A DNA stretch of 64,000 nt from Xenorhabdus hominickii (GCF_002632725.1 NZ_NJAI01000001.1:248001-312000); one strand, 5' to 3'; shown: positions 1 through 9,256, counted from the first letter of the stretch. Translations and numbers: made by a program. The notes: generated from the letters alone by a model not told the origin.

Positions 1-324
1 GCGTTCGGGAGAACACCATACCATCCCCTCTGCCCAGCGTACCCATTCTCTAAGTTCCTGCACTTTAGGATGGGTGTCTGGTGCATCGTCAGGCAACGGC
101 AATCCTGAGGGATCGAATATATGTATCTCTGCCCCCATCGCCTCCAGCAAACGAGCCGCTTCTTCTGTTGCCAGTCGGCTATATGAACGCTCTCGTACTG
201 AGCCATAGAGCATCAGAATTTTTGGTGGATGATTAAGTTGATTCGCATTAAACCATTGCTCTGAAATTTCCGTATCAAATATTTCTGGTTTAATATTGTC
301 TAGCTCATTTTTAAATATTTTCAT
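1..324 (-). CDS. arsH: ArsH, NADPH-dependent FMN reductase (partial)
   Basis: The first 108 residues are visible; the rest lies beyond the left edge of the window. The start is the ATG at 324, 6 bases after the arsC stop. The visible part contains the flavodoxin-like phosphate-loop segment [12 protein letters not shown] and then [20 protein letters not shown], both typical of ArsH. ArsH proteins are FMN-binding, NADPH-dependent oxidoreductases that oxidise trivalent organoarsenicals and add to arsenic resistance. It is the last gene seen in an arsR-arsB-arsC-arsH operon, so it is presumably induced by arsenite through ArsR. Identification is from sequence pattern and context; the C-terminal half cannot be checked here. 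Confidence 0.9.
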   Translation of the reverse strand, partial: MKIFKNELDNIKPEIFDTEISEQWFNANQLNHPPKILMLYGSVRERSYSRLATEEAARLLEAMGAEIHIFDPSGLPLPDDAPDTHPKVQELREWVRWAEGMVWCSPER

Positions 325-330
325 TGTTCC

Positions 331-765
331 TCACGGGCATTCTGCTATTCGACAACCCTGCTCATCAATAATTTTTTCACCGTCTTCTTTAATGAATGTG
401 CCTTTCTGTGGTTTCGGTAAAATATCCAATACAACTTCAAACGGACGGTACAGTCGGGTATGTGTTGGTGTGATAACGATCGACCGGTTAATCAGGATAG
501 GATTCGTTAGCATAGTATCAATCAACTGATCATCGCTGAATTTATCTTCGATCAGACTCTGTTCTTCATACGGTTCGACATTTTTGCGTAACAGTGCACG
601 AGGAGTCATGCTCATATCTGCCATCAGTCTGATCAGAATCTCACGGGAAGGCGGGGTTTCTAGGTACAAAATGACTTCAGGTTCAACGCCACTGTTACGG
701 ATCAGTCCCAGTGTATTGCGCGAAGTGTCACAGGTCGGATTATGATAAATAGTGATATCTGTCAT
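331..765 (-). CDS. arsC: Arsenate reductase ArsC (glutaredoxin-coupled)
   Basis: 144-residue protein, close to the usual ArsC length of about 141. It begins MTDITIYHNPTCDTSRNTL, with the catalytic cysteine at residue 12 in the HNPTC loop of the thioredoxin-fold ArsC family. The triad of arginines that completes the active site in this family is plausibly in the RKN, NRS and RLYRP segments. It reduces arsenate to arsenite in the cytoplasm using glutathione and glutaredoxin, and the arsenite is then exported by ArsB. It lies 52 bases downstream of arsB and 6 bases upstream of arsH in one minus-strand operon. Confidence 0.95.
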   Translation of the reverse strand: MTDITIYHNPTCDTSRNTLGLIRNSGVEPEVILYLETPPSREILIRLMADMSMTPRALLRKNVEPYEEQSLIEDKFSDDQLIDTMLTNPILINRSIVITPTHTRLYRPFEVVLDILPKPQKGTFIKEDGEKIIDEQGCRIAECP

Positions 766-817
766 TATTCATTCTCTTTCTGTTTATCCGGTGATCCAGT
801 CCATAATTAAAGGTTTA

Positions 818-2101
818 TTAAAACGATAGGCGCAGTGCCAGTGCAGACAACGTCACGAAAAGAACCGGAATGGTCATTACTATCCCGACACGGAAATAAT
901 AGCCCCATGAGATGATGATATTTTTCTGCGCGAGAACATGCAGCCAAAGTAACGTCGCCAGGCTGCCAATAGGAGTGATTTTAGGTCCCAGATCACTGCC
1001 AATAATATTGGCGTAAATCATGGCTTCTTTGATAACGCCCGTTGCCGTACTGGATTCAACAGAAAGTGCACCAACCAGAACGGTAGGCATGTTGTTCATC
1101 ACCGATGACAGAATTGCTGTCAGGAAACCCGTGCCCAACGTAGCTGCCCAGAGACCATAATCAGTTAGGATATTCAGTATGCCAGACAGGGCATCGGTGA
1201 GACCAACATTACGCAGGCCGTACACCACCAGATACATCCCAAGTGAGAAAATAACGATTTGCCAGGGTGCCTTTTTCAGTACGTTACCCGTATTAATCAC
1301 ATGACTTCGGCGAGCAACCAGCCAGAGGACAAGAGCGGCGACAGCAGCAACCAAACTTACAGGGACGCCTAAAGGCTCAAGAGCAAAGAAACCTGTCAAC
1401 AACAAGACAAGCACAATCCAACCGGTTTTAAATGTGTGCACATCACGAATAGCCTCATGCGGTAATTTCAATTTCGCAACGTCATAGCTCTTCGGAATAT
1501 CTTTGCGGAAAAACCAATGTAACATGGCAAGCGTAGCGGTAATAGCAGCGATATCAACCGGTACCATTACTGAGGCATAATTATGAAATCCCAGTTTGAA
1601 GAAGTCAGCAGAGACGATATTCACCAGATTGGAAACGATTAACGGTAAACTGGCCGTATCGGCAATAAATCCTGCTGCCATGACGAACGCCAGCGTGGCT
1701 CCCCTGCTGAAACCGAGCGCCAGAAGCATAGCAATCACTATCGGAGTCAGAATCAACGCCGCACCATCGTTTGCGAACAGCGCGGAAACACTGGCTCCGA
1801 GCAAGATAATATAGGTGAACAGCCAACGGCCTTTGCCACCTCCCCAGCGTGCAACATGCAGAGCTGCCCATTCAAAAAAGCCCGATTCATCAAGCAACAG
1901 ACTAATGATAATAACAGCGATAAAGGCTGCCGTTGCGTTCCAGACAATTTGCCACACCACTTGAATATCACTGATATGGACAACACCTGTAATCAAGGCA
2001 AGTGTGGCACCAATGACGGCACTCCAGCCAATACCAAGCCCCTTTGGTTGCCATATCACCAGAATCAGAGTCAGAATAAAAATTGCTCCTGCAAGCCACA
2101 T
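818..2101 (-). CDS. arsB: Arsenite efflux pump ArsB
   Basis: 427-residue integral membrane protein of the ArsB/NhaD superfamily, with the family's usual length. The sequence is a succession of hydrophobic helices (about 12) from [17 protein letters not shown] to the C-terminus. It includes the conserved segments [14 protein letters not shown] and [15 protein letters not shown], which form the two re-entrant halves of the transporter core, and [22 protein letters not shown]. It expels arsenite and antimonite across the inner membrane, driven by proton motive force or together with an ArsA ATPase; no arsA is present here. It is second in the operon, 60 bases downstream of arsR. Confidence 0.96.
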   Translation of the reverse strand: MWLAGAIFILTLILVIWQPKGLGIGWSAVIGATLALITGVVHISDIQVVWQIVWNATAAFIAVIIISLLLDESGFFEWAALHVARWGGGKGRWLFTYIILLGASVSALFANDGAALILTPIVIAMLLALGFSRGATLAFVMAAGFIADTASLPLIVSNLVNIVSADFFKLGFHNYASVMVPVDIAAITATLAMLHWFFRKDIPKSYDVAKLKLPHEAIRDVHTFKTGWIVLVLLLTGFFALEPLGVPVSLVAAVAALVLWLVARRSHVINTGNVLKKAPWQIVIFSLGMYLVVYGLRNVGLTDALSGILNILTDYGLWAATLGTGFLTAILSSVMNNMPTVLVGALSVESSTATGVIKEAMIYANIIGSDLGPKITPIGSLATLLWLHVLAQKNIIISWGYYFRVGIVMTIPVLFVTLSALALRLSF

Positions 2102-2161
2102 GGTTTTCTCCTAAATATACATATGTGAAAAATCGAATGTGTTTGAATAAATTTTTTCTTG

Positions 2162-2515
2162 TTACTGACAGACGGATTTACCACTTGTTGTCGAGTTAAT
2201 CTTCTGAAGTCGCGTACTCAACTGAGCTATCTCAACCTGCTGACATTGAAAAGCCTGTTCAAGCACATTGGCTGCCCAGACCGGTATATGTGGAGACAAA
2301 CGATAGTAAATCCACTTGCCTTCACGTCGATCTAAAAGCAACCCAGCTTCGCGAAGCATGGCCAGATGGCGCGAAGTTTTAGACTGCTGTTCCTGAAGTG
2401 CCGTTGAGATGTCGCAAACACACAGCTCGCCAGTCTCACGTAGCAACAGCATGATGCGAAGGCGCGTCTCATCTGAAAGATATTTGAAAAAATGAAGCGG
2501 GATAAGCTGAGTCAT
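2162..2515 (-). CDS. arsR: Arsenical-resistance repressor ArsR
   Basis: 117-residue winged-helix repressor of the ArsR/SmtB family. I start it at the ATG at 2515, preceded by AGGAGTG, which gives the canonical MTQLIPLHFFKYLSDETRLRI; an in-frame start 10 codons upstream has no such support. The metalloid-binding motif ELCVCD is present (Cys32 and Cys34), as is the recognition-helix segment KTSRHLAMLREAGLLLDRREGKW. It binds upstream of its own operon and is released by arsenite or antimonite. The promoter and operator candidate lie just upstream at 2541-2594. Confidence 0.95.
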   Translation of the reverse strand: MTQLIPLHFFKYLSDETRLRIMLLLRETGELCVCDISTALQEQQSKTSRHLAMLREAGLLLDRREGKWIYYRLSPHIPVWAANVLEQAFQCQQVEIAQLSTRLQKINSTTSGKSVCQ

Positions 2516-2540
2516 AAACACTCCTATTGCTGAATTGAAT

Positions 2541-2568
2541 ATCATACTCAGGGGTAACGGCTCGTCAA
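2541..2568 (-). promoter_or_regulatory. ars operon sigma-70 promoter
   Basis: On the minus strand, TTGACG (2563-2568) and TATGAT (2541-2546) are separated by 16 bases, a near-consensus sigma-70 promoter. It lies 25 bases upstream of the arsR start codon and faces the ars operon. Confidence 0.75.
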
Positions 2569-2572
2569 TAAT

Positions 2573-2594
2573 ACATTTGCTTAAGTGAATATGT
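2573..2594. promoter_or_regulatory. Candidate ArsR operator
   Basis: A 22-base imperfect palindrome with outer ACAT/ATGT arms and a central CTTAAG, sitting immediately upstream of the -35 box of the ars promoter. In E. coli the ArsR footprint lies at this same position relative to -35, and the sequence resembles the E. coli ars site as I remember it. Binding is inferred. Confidence 0.5.
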
Positions 2595-2711
2595 TTTTAA
2601 GGAGAACGTTAAAAATCCAATGGCTCAATATGATGTATTCCACGGAAAATCAGCTGATCATAAACAGGCGATCTTTTAAGCATTGCTGGCAGTGCCAGCG
2701 GTGCTCATTTT

Positions 2712-3935
2712 TCAATCAATTACATTATAATGATATTTTGCCTGTGTCAGTCGCTGGCGAATCTCTTTCACCATACTGCGGACATGGGTTTGTGAGGAGG
2801 GTGACGTAGGGCGTTCAGTTTCTTGTACGCATCTCACCGGCATTTTTTCAGGGACAGAAATAGCGACGGTGGTTTCAGCCTGTGCATACAGTTGCCCGTC
2901 CCGTGCCCGTTTCATCATCGTCAGCAGCCAGCCGACCGGATTACCGATTTTCCCTGCCCGTAGCGCCTTGTCCAGACAACTCAGCACGGTCTGCGCCTGT
3001 TCAGCGGGCAGCGCCTGCAACTGGCTGGTCAGCATCGTCACATCTTCCGGTTCCAGTTGCCGGCACAATCCTTCCGGCAGACAAACAGCAGTTTGGGGTT
3101 CTACGTATGTTTTTTTATTCACACTTTGTGTGAAAGAACGTACATAACAGTTCGGTTTAGCTGAAACCCTATAAGACGTTGATTTTAGGCTGAGTTCGGT
3201 TCCCGAATTCAGTTCAACCTGCGCCTCTTGTTGACTCAGTCCGGTTTCCGAACCCGGCCTGATTTCCCTGAGTTCGGTTTGATTGTCCTCTTGTTGAAGA
3301 GACTGGCGAATCACCCTTTGCTGAGGCGTCTGAACGGCACTTAACCTCTCTTCCAGCAAGCGAATATGACTATGGCCATGTCGCATCAGCGGGTCTTCTT
3401 TGATGTCGGTCATGACGTCCCAAGCCGTCTGGCTGATAGTGCGGTTTTTGCTGCGACAGGCTTCGGCGATGGTATCCAGCCAGTGGGGATCGAGTATTTC
3501 GGCATCACGGCAGGTCAGCGGCTCATCGTGTTGCGCATAGATGTTGCCCCGTACCCGCCCGTGCTCATCCCGGATACGTTTGCATAAACTCAGCCAGCCG
3601 GTTATTCGCAGCATCAGTAACACCCGGCTGACGGTTTCACGCGAGGCCTTACCTTTATAAGGCGAGGCCAACAGCACCTGCAATTCGTCATAACTGGGAA
3701 ACACCGCACCTTCATTATTCAACGCATACAGCCGGATCATCATCCAGCCCGTTTTATCCAGCGGCGACAAGCGATCATCCAGTAACAGGCGGCGGGGATA
3801 GGCATCCTGAATATTACCCATAAACAGCAGACCACTACGAAGTTGTGAAATGTCATCGTCTGCGCGATGTTCCAGACGCATTTTCATCTTAGCAATTGTG
3901 TGAGCAATTATGCTGTCTGCTGACAGGTTTATCAT
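2712..3935 (-). CDS. STY4528-like island replication protein (helix-turn-helix)
   Basis: 407 residues from the ATG at 3935, preceded by CAAGGA; the open frame extends 34 codons further upstream without convincing signal. The middle part (SPLDKTGWMMIRLYALN to KASRETVSRVLLMLRITGWLSLC) reads as a winged-helix DNA-binding domain like those of plasmid replication initiators. The C-terminal half is low-complexity and polar, then a helical segment (LPEGLCRQLEPEDVTMLTSQL to NPVGWLLTMMKRA). The pattern fits the STY4528 family found in the parA-dnaB-parB block of SPI-7/PFGI-1-type integrative elements, and the neighbours agree. Exact biochemical role is not established. It is the last conserved element gene before the ars operon in this window. 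Confidence 0.65.
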   Translation of the reverse strand: MINLSADSIIAHTIAKMKMRLEHRADDDISQLRSGLLFMGNIQDAYPRRLLLDDRLSPLDKTGWMMIRLYALNNEGAVFPSYDELQVLLASPYKGKASRETVSRVLLMLRITGWLSLCKRIRDEHGRVRGNIYAQHDEPLTCRDAEILDPHWLDTIAEACRSKNRTISQTAWDVMTDIKEDPLMRHGHSHIRLLEERLSAVQTPQQRVIRQSLQQEDNQTELREIRPGSETGLSQQEAQVELNSGTELSLKSTSYRVSAKPNCYVRSFTQSVNKKTYVEPQTAVCLPEGLCRQLEPEDVTMLTSQLQALPAEQAQTVLSCLDKALRAGKIGNPVGWLLTMMKRARDGQLYAQAETTVAISVPEKMPVRCVQETERPTSPSSQTHVRSMVKEIRQRLTQAKYHYNVID

Positions 3936-4043
3936 GATCCTTGATCTCCGGCCTTGGCTTTTAAATTGAGTCGGTAAAAATAATGTCAGGGCTGCACCCT
4001 GTGACGTTGAACAGGATGCAGAATGACACGACTTCAATACGGA

Positions 4044-4298
4044 CTATTTACGAATTTCATTGTTGTAACGTTCATGGAGCATCAGCTCCCACGATTGTCC
4101 GTCATCCCGGCTTAACAACCGCCAGAACAACCCCACATTGATTTTCAGATACCCGGTGCCTTTTTCTTTCAGCCGGACGTAATTGCGCTCGCCCCGCTGG
4201 TAGCTGCTCACCTGATGTTGCGCCTTGCGGCGCAGTGACAATGGCGTCGTCAGAGGCACATTCAGGCCGGGCATGATTTCTGTTAATTTTGCTGACAT
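4044..4298 (-). CDS. Small ParE-like toxin-fold protein
   Basis: 84-residue basic protein. Its C-terminal half, YVRLKEKGTGYLKINVGLFWRLLSRDDGQSWELMLHERYN, has the alternating pattern I associate with a ParE-like fold found in integrative-element proteins (beta hairpin ending WRLLSRD...W.LM.HE.YN). No antitoxin-like partner is adjacent, so toxicity is not implied; in these elements the gene sits as a conserved small member of the replication block. It lies 35 bases downstream of the DUF2857 gene and upstream of the STY4528-like gene in the same orientation. Confidence 0.55.
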   Translation of the reverse strand: MSAKLTEIMPGLNVPLTTPLSLRRKAQHQVSSYQRGERNYVRLKEKGTGYLKINVGLFWRLLSRDDGQSWELMLHERYNNEIRK

Positions 4299-4333
4299 CG
4301 TTTCCTGTTCTGTTGAGAGTTAACGGAGGGCTT

Positions 4334-4909
4334 TCAGGCCTGTTTTTTGACCGGTTCCGGTGCATCGCCCTGCTGCCACTCCTTCACCGCGTGCCAGACG
4401 GCCGTTAGTGAAATCTGGTGATCCGTGGCCATCTCCAGCATCATATCCAGCCCTTCGGCGCTGTCCGCATCGGCAATCTTTGCCGATTGCCAGCGCTGCC
4501 ACAGGTCATGGTTTTCGTCTTCCGTCAGGGGCGAGCCCCGCCCCGGCCGCACGGTCATGCCGGCAATGCGGCGTCGGGCAGCAACTTCCAGACTCGACAG
4601 GCCGAAAAAATAGTGCATCAGTTCAATCGAGCCGCCTAATTCCAGTGCCCGGTCAATACGTTGCATCCGCTGCTGTTCAATCCGCGCCTGATGTAAGATG
4701 CGGGCCAGATTGGCGTGATGAATATGAACGCTCAGCACCGACACCGGGCTGTTGCCCAGATAATGCAAATCCTCAATCGTCAGGCGCTGCAACATCAGCA
4801 TTTCAGCGGGTGCCAGCCCCAGTGCCTCACACCGGCGGATATAGCCGTTCTTCAAATCCATCACCAACTGCATCAGCAGGCTGTTGGTTGCTTGCGATAA
4901 ATGATTCAT
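4334..4909 (-). CDS. DUF2857 family integrating-element protein
   Basis: 191 residues, mostly helical, beginning MNHLSQATNSLLMQLVMDLKNGYIRRCEALGL. The N-terminal two-thirds (to about residue 130) match the DUF2857 pattern, including LSSLEVAARRRIAGM and RGSPLTEDENHDLWQRW. Members occur between parB and the STY4528-like gene in SPI-7-type elements. The C-terminal stretch AEGLDMMLEMATDHQISLTAVWHAVKEW resembles a helix-turn-helix and hints at DNA binding. Function unknown. Confidence 0.65.
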   Translation of the reverse strand: MNHLSQATNSLLMQLVMDLKNGYIRRCEALGLAPAEMLMLQRLTIEDLHYLGNSPVSVLSVHIHHANLARILHQARIEQQRMQRIDRALELGGSIELMHYFFGLSSLEVAARRRIAGMTVRPGRGSPLTEDENHDLWQRWQSAKIADADSAEGLDMMLEMATDHQISLTAVWHAVKEWQQGDAPEPVKKQA

Positions 4910-4985
4910 CTACTTCCTCCACTATCAGGCCAGTCAAAACACAATGAATGAACAACACACGGAAAGCAGGCACCTTATACGGGTA

Positions 4986-6560
4986 TCACGACATCGTTAT
5001 ATTCTCCCGCGTTATCTGGCGTTGAAGTTCACGCAAACGCCGGAGTACTCGGATAAGACGCAGGAACTTCACCGTCTGGGCATCATCCAGTAACGGCGCG
5101 TTTCCCCGTCCCGCAGTGCCGAGCAGAACGGCTGTCAGCATCAATTCCGTGGGCGCAGCCACTTCTTCGCCGATCAGCGACAGTAATAAACGTGAAAAAG
5201 CCCGTGCTTCCTGCGCATTCCCCAGACAAAAGCCTGCCGACCCTTCATCCGACACGGGCAGCAAGTCGCTGTCACAGCCCATCACTTCCGCCAGTTCAAA
5301 TGCCAGCCGGAACGCCATGCTTTGCAGATGTTCGATATCGTCCTGCATCGGGGAAATGTCCCAGACGGAACTGACCGGCTCCAGACCAGTCTGAGCAAAA
5401 TGCAGGCATTCAACCTCAGGAGCTGGCAGGGCAGGTTCAGGTGAATTCTCCTCGCTCTCCGACTGATAAGGTGGGAGCACAGGGTTATTTTTTCGGGGAG
5501 AGGGAGCAGGCGTTCGTGCCTTATCGGCCGGGGCGTGTATTGTCCCAGAGTCGGGTTGAGAAATTATTCTCGGATTCGGTTCCTTGTTTTGTACCCGAAT
5601 CCGATCCGCTTTATTCGTCTCAGGTTCTTCCGGCATAGAGCCAAACGCTGTAGCCTGTTCGCCAAAAAGTTGTCGACGGTTACTTTCTTTCGGATCTAGC
5701 TCCAATATCCAGCGGTCATAATTCAATAATGGATGTGGCAATGCTTGTAATAAATCACCGATCAGTTCATCGCGGAACATCTCCGGTGACCAGTCTTCCA
5801 ATGCATCAAACTTACGGCAACAGAGACCAAAAACCTCATCAAAGGTTACGGTAGGTTCCTGGTTTATACTGAAAACATGTTGTTGCCAGATGTTATCTGC
5901 ATTCTGACGCAACACCAATAAAGGACGTATTTGTGGTGTTCCCAGCCCGGACGCCAGCAGATTAGGCATCCACGGGTAGAGGTACTTCACGGTATGTTCC
6001 ATTCGACTGATGTGACCATCGCTAACAGGAAAACCTGCTTCACTGAGCAACGCTGAAAATTCACGCAAACTGATTTTTTTCTGTTTCTGCGTTTCATAAA
6101 TCGTTCTGGCTTTGCAGATACCCAGCGCTTTTTCAATAAAGCTGAGATCGCCCCGCAATTCGTTTTCCGCCAGATGCCCGATGACACACTGCAACCGTCC
6201 CGGCCACGGCTTAAACAAACAATGCACCCGATAGAAGCGCTCATCCCCGGTTTCCTGCCACAGCTCGGACAGTATTTGATAGCGCGTATTCCCGCCATCA
6301 CTGAAGATATAAACCTCATCGCCCTTCGGATCGCGGGTGACTTTCGGCACCGCATCCAGTCCACGGGCTTTGATTGACGCTTTGATATCGTCATAGCGCG
6401 GATTGCGGCTGGTCCGGGGGTTATCCGGATTGGGGCGTAGCTGATCTAATGTCAGGACCATCGGTATTTCTGCCATCGGCGGGCTGTCATTGAGCGTGGC
6501 CACGGCCTGCCGCCCCTGCTGTAACAAGGCATGGCCTAAATTCTGCGTATTACGTCCCAT
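4986..6560 (-). CDS. parB: ParB-family partition/regulatory protein of an integrative element
   Basis: 524 residues. An N-terminal ParB-type nuclease-like domain runs from about residue 35 (LTLDQLRPNPDNPRTSRNPRYDDIKASIKARGLDA) to about 130. It is followed by a helical DNA-binding region (KISLREFSALLSEAGFPVSDGHISRME, a helix-turn-helix). A long polar linker rich in Pro, Glu and Ser follows at about 290-385, then a C-terminal domain. The architecture is that of PFGI-1-class ParB proteins of integrative conjugative elements, which act with the ParA ATPase in maintaining the excised circle. It lies 3 bases downstream of dnaB in the same operon. Confidence 0.85.
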   Translation of the reverse strand: MGRNTQNLGHALLQQGRQAVATLNDSPPMAEIPMVLTLDQLRPNPDNPRTSRNPRYDDIKASIKARGLDAVPKVTRDPKGDEVYIFSDGGNTRYQILSELWQETGDERFYRVHCLFKPWPGRLQCVIGHLAENELRGDLSFIEKALGICKARTIYETQKQKKISLREFSALLSEAGFPVSDGHISRMEHTVKYLYPWMPNLLASGLGTPQIRPLLVLRQNADNIWQQHVFSINQEPTVTFDEVFGLCCRKFDALEDWSPEMFRDELIGDLLQALPHPLLNYDRWILELDPKESNRRQLFGEQATAFGSMPEEPETNKADRIRVQNKEPNPRIISQPDSGTIHAPADKARTPAPSPRKNNPVLPPYQSESEENSPEPALPAPEVECLHFAQTGLEPVSSVWDISPMQDDIEHLQSMAFRLAFELAEVMGCDSDLLPVSDEGSAGFCLGNAQEARAFSRLLLSLIGEEVAAPTELMLTAVLLGTAGRGNAPLLDDAQTVKFLRLIRVLRRLRELQRQITRENITMS

Positions 6561-6563
6561 CCG

Positions 6564-7928
6564 TTACCTCCCGCTGTCATCGAAATCCGAAAAACGGGTA
6601 TATTGCGCCTCAAACCGCACACGCACCGTGCCTGTCGGTCCCTGTCGCTGCTTGCCAATAATGATTTCGGCAATACCCGCATCCGGCGTGTTCTCGTGAT
6701 AGACCTCATCGCGGTAAAGGTGCAATATCAAATCGGCATCCTGCTCCAGTGAGCCTGAATCACGCAGGTCACCATTATTGGGCCGTTTCTCGGGGCGGGC
6801 TTCAACTTGTCGGTTAAGCTGAGACAGCGCCAGCACCGGGCAATCCAGCTCTTTGCCTAACGCTTTCAGGCTGCGGGAGATATCGGCAATTTCCTGTGTG
6901 CGGTTTTCCTGTCCCGGCGCACACATCAGCTGGAGGTAATCCACCATAATCAGGGCCGGTTTACCGTATTTACGGGTATAACGGCGGGCGCGGGCACGCA
7001 GTAACGCAGGCGTCTGGTGGCTGCAATCATCGATAATCAGGCGCTGATCCCACTGGCTGAACTGTTCCAGACTCTGGCTGATACGCCCCCACTGCTCGTC
7101 ATCCAATATCCCGTTGCGCAGGGCACTTAAAGCCACGCCGCCTTCCATTGAAGAGAGGCGCAGCATCAGTTGGGCCGTCGGCATTTCCAGACTGAAAATC
7201 TGCACCACCGCCTCATCCCGCTGTCTCAGGGCACCAAGGCAACAGGCCAGCCCCAGTGCGGTTTTGCCCATCGAAGGACGCGCGGCCAGCAGAATAAGGT
7301 CGCCAGCCTGTAAGCCACAGGTCATTTCATCCAGCACCTGAAACCCGGTCGGCGTGCCGGTGATCCCGTTACTGCCCTGAATGCGCTCCAGATGAGAAAT
7401 CAATGCCTCGGCTCCCTGCAACAGGGTGACTTCCTGCTGCTGCCGGGCAGCGCCTTTTTCGGCCAGACTGAACAACTGACTTTCCGCCTGCGCAATCAGG
7501 GTACCTGACTGAACATTCGATTGAAAAACATCAGCGCTGAGGGATTTTCCCAGTGCCAGTAACTGACGTAACCGGCTTTTTTCCGCCACAATACGGGCGT
7601 ACTCCTCAATATTGGCGGCACTCGGTGTGTTCTTACACACTTCCGCCACATAGGCAAAACCGCCTGCCCGGTCGATTTGTCCACGCTGGGTCAGCATATC
7701 GGTCAGGGTGATCAGGTCGAATGGGCAGTTTTTTTCGCTCAGTTCAGCAATGGCCTGAAACAGTATCCGGTGTGCCGGAAAGAAAAAATCGTCGGCAACC
7801 AGTAACAGCACCACCCCATCCCAGCGATCATTCTCCAGTATCAGGCCGCCCAGTACCCCCACTTCGGCATACGCATAACAGGGCGCTTCTTCACTGATGA
7901 GCTTTAAATGATCATGCACCATATCCAT
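6564..7928 (-). CDS. dnaB: Replicative DNA helicase DnaB (element-encoded)
   Basis: 454 residues. The start is placed at the ATG at 7928 because GGGAGG lies 7 bases upstream; an in-frame start 8 codons earlier lacks this. The N-terminal DnaB domain covers about residues 10-120, and the RecA-like helicase domain begins about 170. Walker A is ARPSMGKTALG and Walker B is IMVDYLQLM; the arginine-finger-like motif GDLRDSGSLEQDADLI is also present. It would unwind DNA as a hexamer during element replication. Compared with chromosomal DnaB (about 470 residues) it is slightly short. It overlaps the upstream small gene by 17 bases and is followed directly by parB. Confidence 0.92.
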   Translation of the reverse strand: MDMVHDHLKLISEEAPCYAYAEVGVLGGLILENDRWDGVVLLLVADDFFFPAHRILFQAIAELSEKNCPFDLITLTDMLTQRGQIDRAGGFAYVAEVCKNTPSAANIEEYARIVAEKSRLRQLLALGKSLSADVFQSNVQSGTLIAQAESQLFSLAEKGAARQQQEVTLLQGAEALISHLERIQGSNGITGTPTGFQVLDEMTCGLQAGDLILLAARPSMGKTALGLACCLGALRQRDEAVVQIFSLEMPTAQLMLRLSSMEGGVALSALRNGILDDEQWGRISQSLEQFSQWDQRLIIDDCSHQTPALLRARARRYTRKYGKPALIMVDYLQLMCAPGQENRTQEIADISRSLKALGKELDCPVLALSQLNRQVEARPEKRPNNGDLRDSGSLEQDADLILHLYRDEVYHENTPDAGIAEIIIGKQRQGPTGTVRVRFEAQYTRFSDFDDSGR

Positions 7929-8301
7929 CGTCTGCCTCCCTACTAACCGCATTCAGGGCAGCGATTAAACGCTGTTGCAGACAGGGCGCAGAAACCCAGA
8001 ACAGCACCTCTTTATTGGTCAGATATTGCGGCTGGTTATTTTCCCAGCCACATTCCAGCAGCGCTAAATCCGGAGACGCATCGGGATGCATGGCCTGCCT
8101 GCGCAGCTCCTCTTCATTGCGGGGATAATAGTGTTCAACCTCATTCGGAGAAACGTCGAGAATAGCCGGCAACAAAACCTGGAGTTTTGCCTGCGCGGTT
8201 TCGCGATCCGGCGCATCCACAAAAACAAACCACTCATCATCACTGAACAGTAATTCAACATGCTCATAACGAAAGCAGACGACTCGCCAGATAACATTCA
8301 T
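7912..8301 (-). CDS. Hypothetical protein between parA and dnaB
   Basis: 129 residues with no domain I recognise. It is acidic and probably alpha/beta (MNVIWRVVCFRYEHVELLFSDDEWFVFVDAPDRETAQAKLQVLLPAI), without signal peptide or membrane segment. Its ATG overlaps the parA stop (ATGA at 8298-8301) and its end overlaps the dnaB start, so it is translationally coupled to both. Small genes in this slot are a regular part of the parA-dnaB-parB block of SPI-7-type elements. Confidence 0.75.
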   Translation of the reverse strand: MNVIWRVVCFRYEHVELLFSDDEWFVFVDAPDRETAQAKLQVLLPAILDVSPNEVEHYYPRNEEELRRQAMHPDASPDLALLECGWENNQPQYLTNKEVLFWVSAPCLQQRLIAALNAVSREADDGYGA

Positions 8302-9185
8302 TGTGTATCTCCCGCCGGTTGTTCAGTCAGTACCGCATCGAATTTTTCCGCCCATAGGGGCACTAACTCACAGGCGAGACTGTGTATGGTGTGTGTGGCC
8401 GCCGGACTTTTCCGGGTGGTTTTATATTCAAGGCGATGCACGGGCTGGGCACGGACATGTCCCAGTTTGTAGATATCCAACAGGTCTATCCGGGTTTTCA
8501 GCAGCTGATAAATCTGCCTACCACCCAGTGCCGACGCGTCATACCGTCTGTTATTGATAATGTCAGTCAGTTCACTCAGTGTATCCCGGTCAATATTCGT
8601 CCCTTCAATCCCATTGACCAGTATCTGGATAGCAGGCAACCGAATACCGTAGTTTTCAAAGGGTCGGAGCCGGGTCAGCATCCGCAGGGTTCCACGCAGG
8701 AACTCGCGGACATCGGGCAGAATCGGTTTGATTATCCCCAGAACGCCCTGTGTGGCCGCCAGTACAACCAGCTCGCTCATCACACCTGTCGCACCTTTGG
8801 AATCAATGAAAATGATATCGTACTGACTGAAGAGCGGATGTTGCAGAATGTTGCGCAAACGTAAACGCCCGTCGGGGGCATGCAGCATCGCGGTTGGCAG
8901 GAGTTCATCGGGATCGTTGGAGATCAGAACATCCAGATTTTTGATTATCGAGCGGGAAATGATCTGCTCAGGCTGGTTCAGATCCACCGTCTGCATCAGT
9001 AATTCATACAAACCCGTCGGGGCTTCATAGTGCAGGGGAAAAATACTGCTGGCCGTGGGCTGTGAGTAATCGGCGTCAATCAGGAGAGTATTTAAACCAG
9101 CATCGGCAAAAAAGCCGGCCAGATTCGCGGCATGGGTGGATTTACCTTCGCCACCTTTGGGGGAAATTATCGGAAGTATTTTCAT
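8298..9185 (-). CDS. parA: ParA-family ATPase of an integrative element
   Basis: 295 residues from the ATG at 9185; a GTG three codons upstream is possible. The deviant Walker A motif KGGEGKST is at residues 10-17, the usual KGGxGKT variant of ParA/Soj/MinD ATPases; LIDADYSQPTASSIF and IIFIDSKG follow as the A' and B motifs. It partitions or stabilises the excised element together with ParB. It is the first gene of the minus-strand replication block and the one nearest the tRNA-Phe att sequence, the same position as the parA gene at the tRNA end of SPI-7. Upstream, a TTGTAC/GTACAA palindrome overlaps the start region. Confidence 0.9.
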   Translation of the reverse strand: MKILPIISPKGGEGKSTHAANLAGFFADAGLNTLLIDADYSQPTASSIFPLHYEAPTGLYELLMQTVDLNQPEQIISRSIIKNLDVLISNDPDELLPTAMLHAPDGRLRLRNILQHPLFSQYDIIFIDSKGATGVMSELVVLAATQGVLGIIKPILPDVREFLRGTLRMLTRLRPFENYGIRLPAIQILVNGIEGTNIDRDTLSELTDIINNRRYDASALGGRQIYQLLKTRIDLLDIYKLGHVRAQPVHRLEYKTTRKSPAATHTIHSLACELVPLWAEKFDAVLTEQPAGDTQ

Positions 9186-9186
9186 G

Positions 9187-9214
9187 TTGTACACTCAGTA
9201 GTTTGAGCGTACAA
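9187..9214. promoter_or_regulatory. Inverted repeat at the parA start
   Basis: TTGTAC (9187-9192) pairs with GTACAA (9209-9214), and CTCA with TGAG inside it, leaving a 6-base loop. It touches the parA translation start and could be an autoregulatory operator or an RNA hairpin limiting translation. The assignment is inferred. Confidence 0.4.
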
Positions 9215-9256
9215 ACCAATGCAAAAATCAACTGGTTACATTTTCTTAACTTAGGA

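Noticed and set aside
4044..4298. Toxin-antitoxin module around the ParE-like gene
   Set aside because: No antitoxin-sized DNA-binding partner overlaps or adjoins it; both neighbours are conserved element replication genes.
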